The notes under the pieces are model-generated. The model was not told the DNA's origin, searched no databases, and saw nothing but the letters and a program-made list of their open reading frames with translations. Below are positions 49,151 to 49,723 of a DNA stretch of 49,723 bases, in pieces. This stretch comes from an uncultured Saprospiraceae bacterium (GTDB taxonomy: Bacteria > Bacteroidota > Bacteroidia > Chitinophagales > Saprospiraceae). The stretch spans positions 1-49,723 of the forward strand of contig CALLLR010000020.1 of the NCBI GenBank assembly GCA_938008185.1, given 5' to 3'. Each line of letters starts with the position of its first letter. Positions within the stretch are counted from its first letter, which is position 1. The translations under genes were made by a program, and so were the position numbers.

Positions 49151-49169
49151 CTTTTCCTGTGAGGAAAAG
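49151..49169. terminator. Weak hairpin downstream of the propeller gene
   Basis: Stem CTTTTCCT/AGGAAAAG with a GTG loop, 47 bases after the stop, without a T-run. A possible terminator. Confidence 0.3.
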
Positions 49170-49241
49170 GCTTTGTTCATTATAATGTGTTCATTAACTG
49201 CTGACAGTTTTTCCTAACCGTTGGTACTGTTCTGGGAATAG

Positions 49242-49282
49242 TAAAATGTAGGTACAAGGCACTGCCTTGTACCTACATTTTA
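49242..49282. repeat. Perfect inverted repeat, 20-base arms, 1-base loop
   Basis: Arms 49242-49261 and 49263-49282 are exactly complementary around C49262 and flanked by A/T runs. It may be a strong bidirectional terminator or a small palindromic element. It lies 29 bases before the left boundary of the duplicated block. Confidence 0.8.
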
Positions 49283-49311
49283 TTAAAAGGACTTTTCTAT
49301 TTAAAACCACC

Positions 49312-49425
49312 AGAAGATTCTGCTTAGATTTATCAGGAAATCATCCAGGAATTTACTATCTTGAAATAAAAGGATTAGACTATCGCTATTATCTAAAGAA
49401 AATCATCTTGGCCCCAGATTATTAA
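49312..49425 (+). pseudogene. Orphan fragment of a T9SS type A sorting domain
   Basis: It matches 47219-47332, the last 38 codons of the giant hydrolase gene, without indels and with few substitutions (for example LDLSGNHPGIYYLEIKGLDYRYYLKK is kept). No start codon precedes it: the frame runs back only to a TAG at 49249. It is a by-product of the 2093-base tandem duplication. Confidence 0.85.
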
Positions 49426-49429
49426 AATA

Positions 49430-49723
49430 ATGAAAGAAATTTTTATAAAAATTTATCTAATTACAGTATTAATGTTATTTAACATCAATGCCTTATTAGC
49501 TCAACTTCACGATGCCCACTGGATCTTAGGAGAACATACCTCTTTTGGTGATACAACCTATACAGGGGTGATGGACTTTAACATGACTGCTGAGCCAATA
49601 CTGGATAATTCTATCTTCAAAGTAGTTACTTTTTTCAGAACAAACAGTTCTTTTTCAGATGCCGAAGGTAATTTATTGGTCTTCACTAATGGATCCAAAT
49701 TTTTTGATGCAAACGGTAATATT
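49430..49723 (+). CDS. Duplicate of the propeller/PKD gene, 5' part (runs off the window)
   Basis: 98 codons from ATG 49430 with no stop before the window end. MKEIFIKIYLITVLMLFNINALLAQ is the signal peptide, and LHDAHWILGEHTSFGDTTYTGVMDFNM follows. It aligns colinearly without gaps to the start of the gene at 47337 (offset 2093), with mostly silent or conservative differences in the mature part and a more diverged signal peptide. The same four-base gap follows the preceding stop. A full copy would be expected to be about 588 residues and to end in a type A sorting domain, but that lies outside the sequence. Confidence 0.9.
   Translation, partial: MKEIFIKIYLITVLMLFNINALLAQLHDAHWILGEHTSFGDTTYTGVMDFNMTAEPILDNSIFKVVTFFRTNSSFSDAEGNLLVFTNGSKFFDANGNI

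Larger units (their letters stand above)
49104..49429. other. 326-base region between the duplicated genes
   Basis: It contains a short hairpin (49151-49169), a perfect 20-base-arm inverted repeat (49242-49282) and the T9SS sorting-domain remnant (49312-49425). No complete gene. Confidence 0.7.

Overview
The window looks like chromosome of a Bacteroidota bacterium, most likely of the Saprospiria (Lewinella-like) type. The evidence is type IX secretion (T9SS) sorting domains of both type A and type B, a PorP/SprF-OmpA pair, a carboxypeptidase-regulatory-domain TonB receptor, signal peptides ending in Ala-Gln, almost no Shine-Dalgarno sequences, and Bacteroidota-type -7 elements (TAnnTTTG or TATCTTG) 15-35 bases upstream of several starts. 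I see no rRNA, tRNA, CRISPR array or intact insertion sequence.

Layout. 0.3-1.8 kb: a VOC/glyoxalase-like gene and coaE converge on a 200-base array of 25 octamers. 2.0-23.3 kb: a surface-secretion island. A PorP/SprF-like membrane protein and an OmpA/TPR/beta-propeller protein are followed by three tandem paralogues of 1857-1860 residues. Each paralogue has a signal peptide, about 15 PKD-like domains, about six Ig-like repeats and a type B (CHU_C, gliding-motility-associated) C-terminal domain. The PorP/SprF pair is a plausible dedicated export and anchoring partner for these adhesin-like proteins. 23.3-30.9 kb: housekeeping and envelope genes (a small helical protein, a large AsmA-family protein, RNase D, an FMN-binding glutamate synthase-like protein, and a zinc-ribbon/TerB protein). 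31.0-33.6 kb: a putative lipoprotein with a clan-A-like glycoside hydrolase barrel. 33.8-41.2 kb: a hypothetical gene, a ChlI/MoxR-like AAA+ ATPase, a YciO-type Sua5/YrdC protein, a TonB-dependent receptor, and two hypothetical genes. 41.4-49.7 kb: a T9SS type A surface locus. A protein of about 1970 residues fuses the same hydrolase barrel to FN3, discoidin-like, PKD and beta-helix domains. It is followed four bases later by a propeller/PKD protein, and then by the start of a tandem duplicate of that second gene, which runs off the window.

Most striking points. (1) The giant hydrolase gene has ten TTTC tetranucleotides inside its signal-peptide coding region. The natural ATG (41409) is out of frame with the rest of the gene in this sequence, and gain of one unit or loss of two would restore a textbook signal peptide, so this is a candidate phase-variable contingency locus. 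(2) A 2093-base tandem duplication at the right edge left an orphan fragment of a T9SS sorting domain. (3) Two octamer repeat families and several long palindromes recur between genes. (4) The two hydrolases share a barrel with NEQD and SEFG motifs that I cannot place in a named family.
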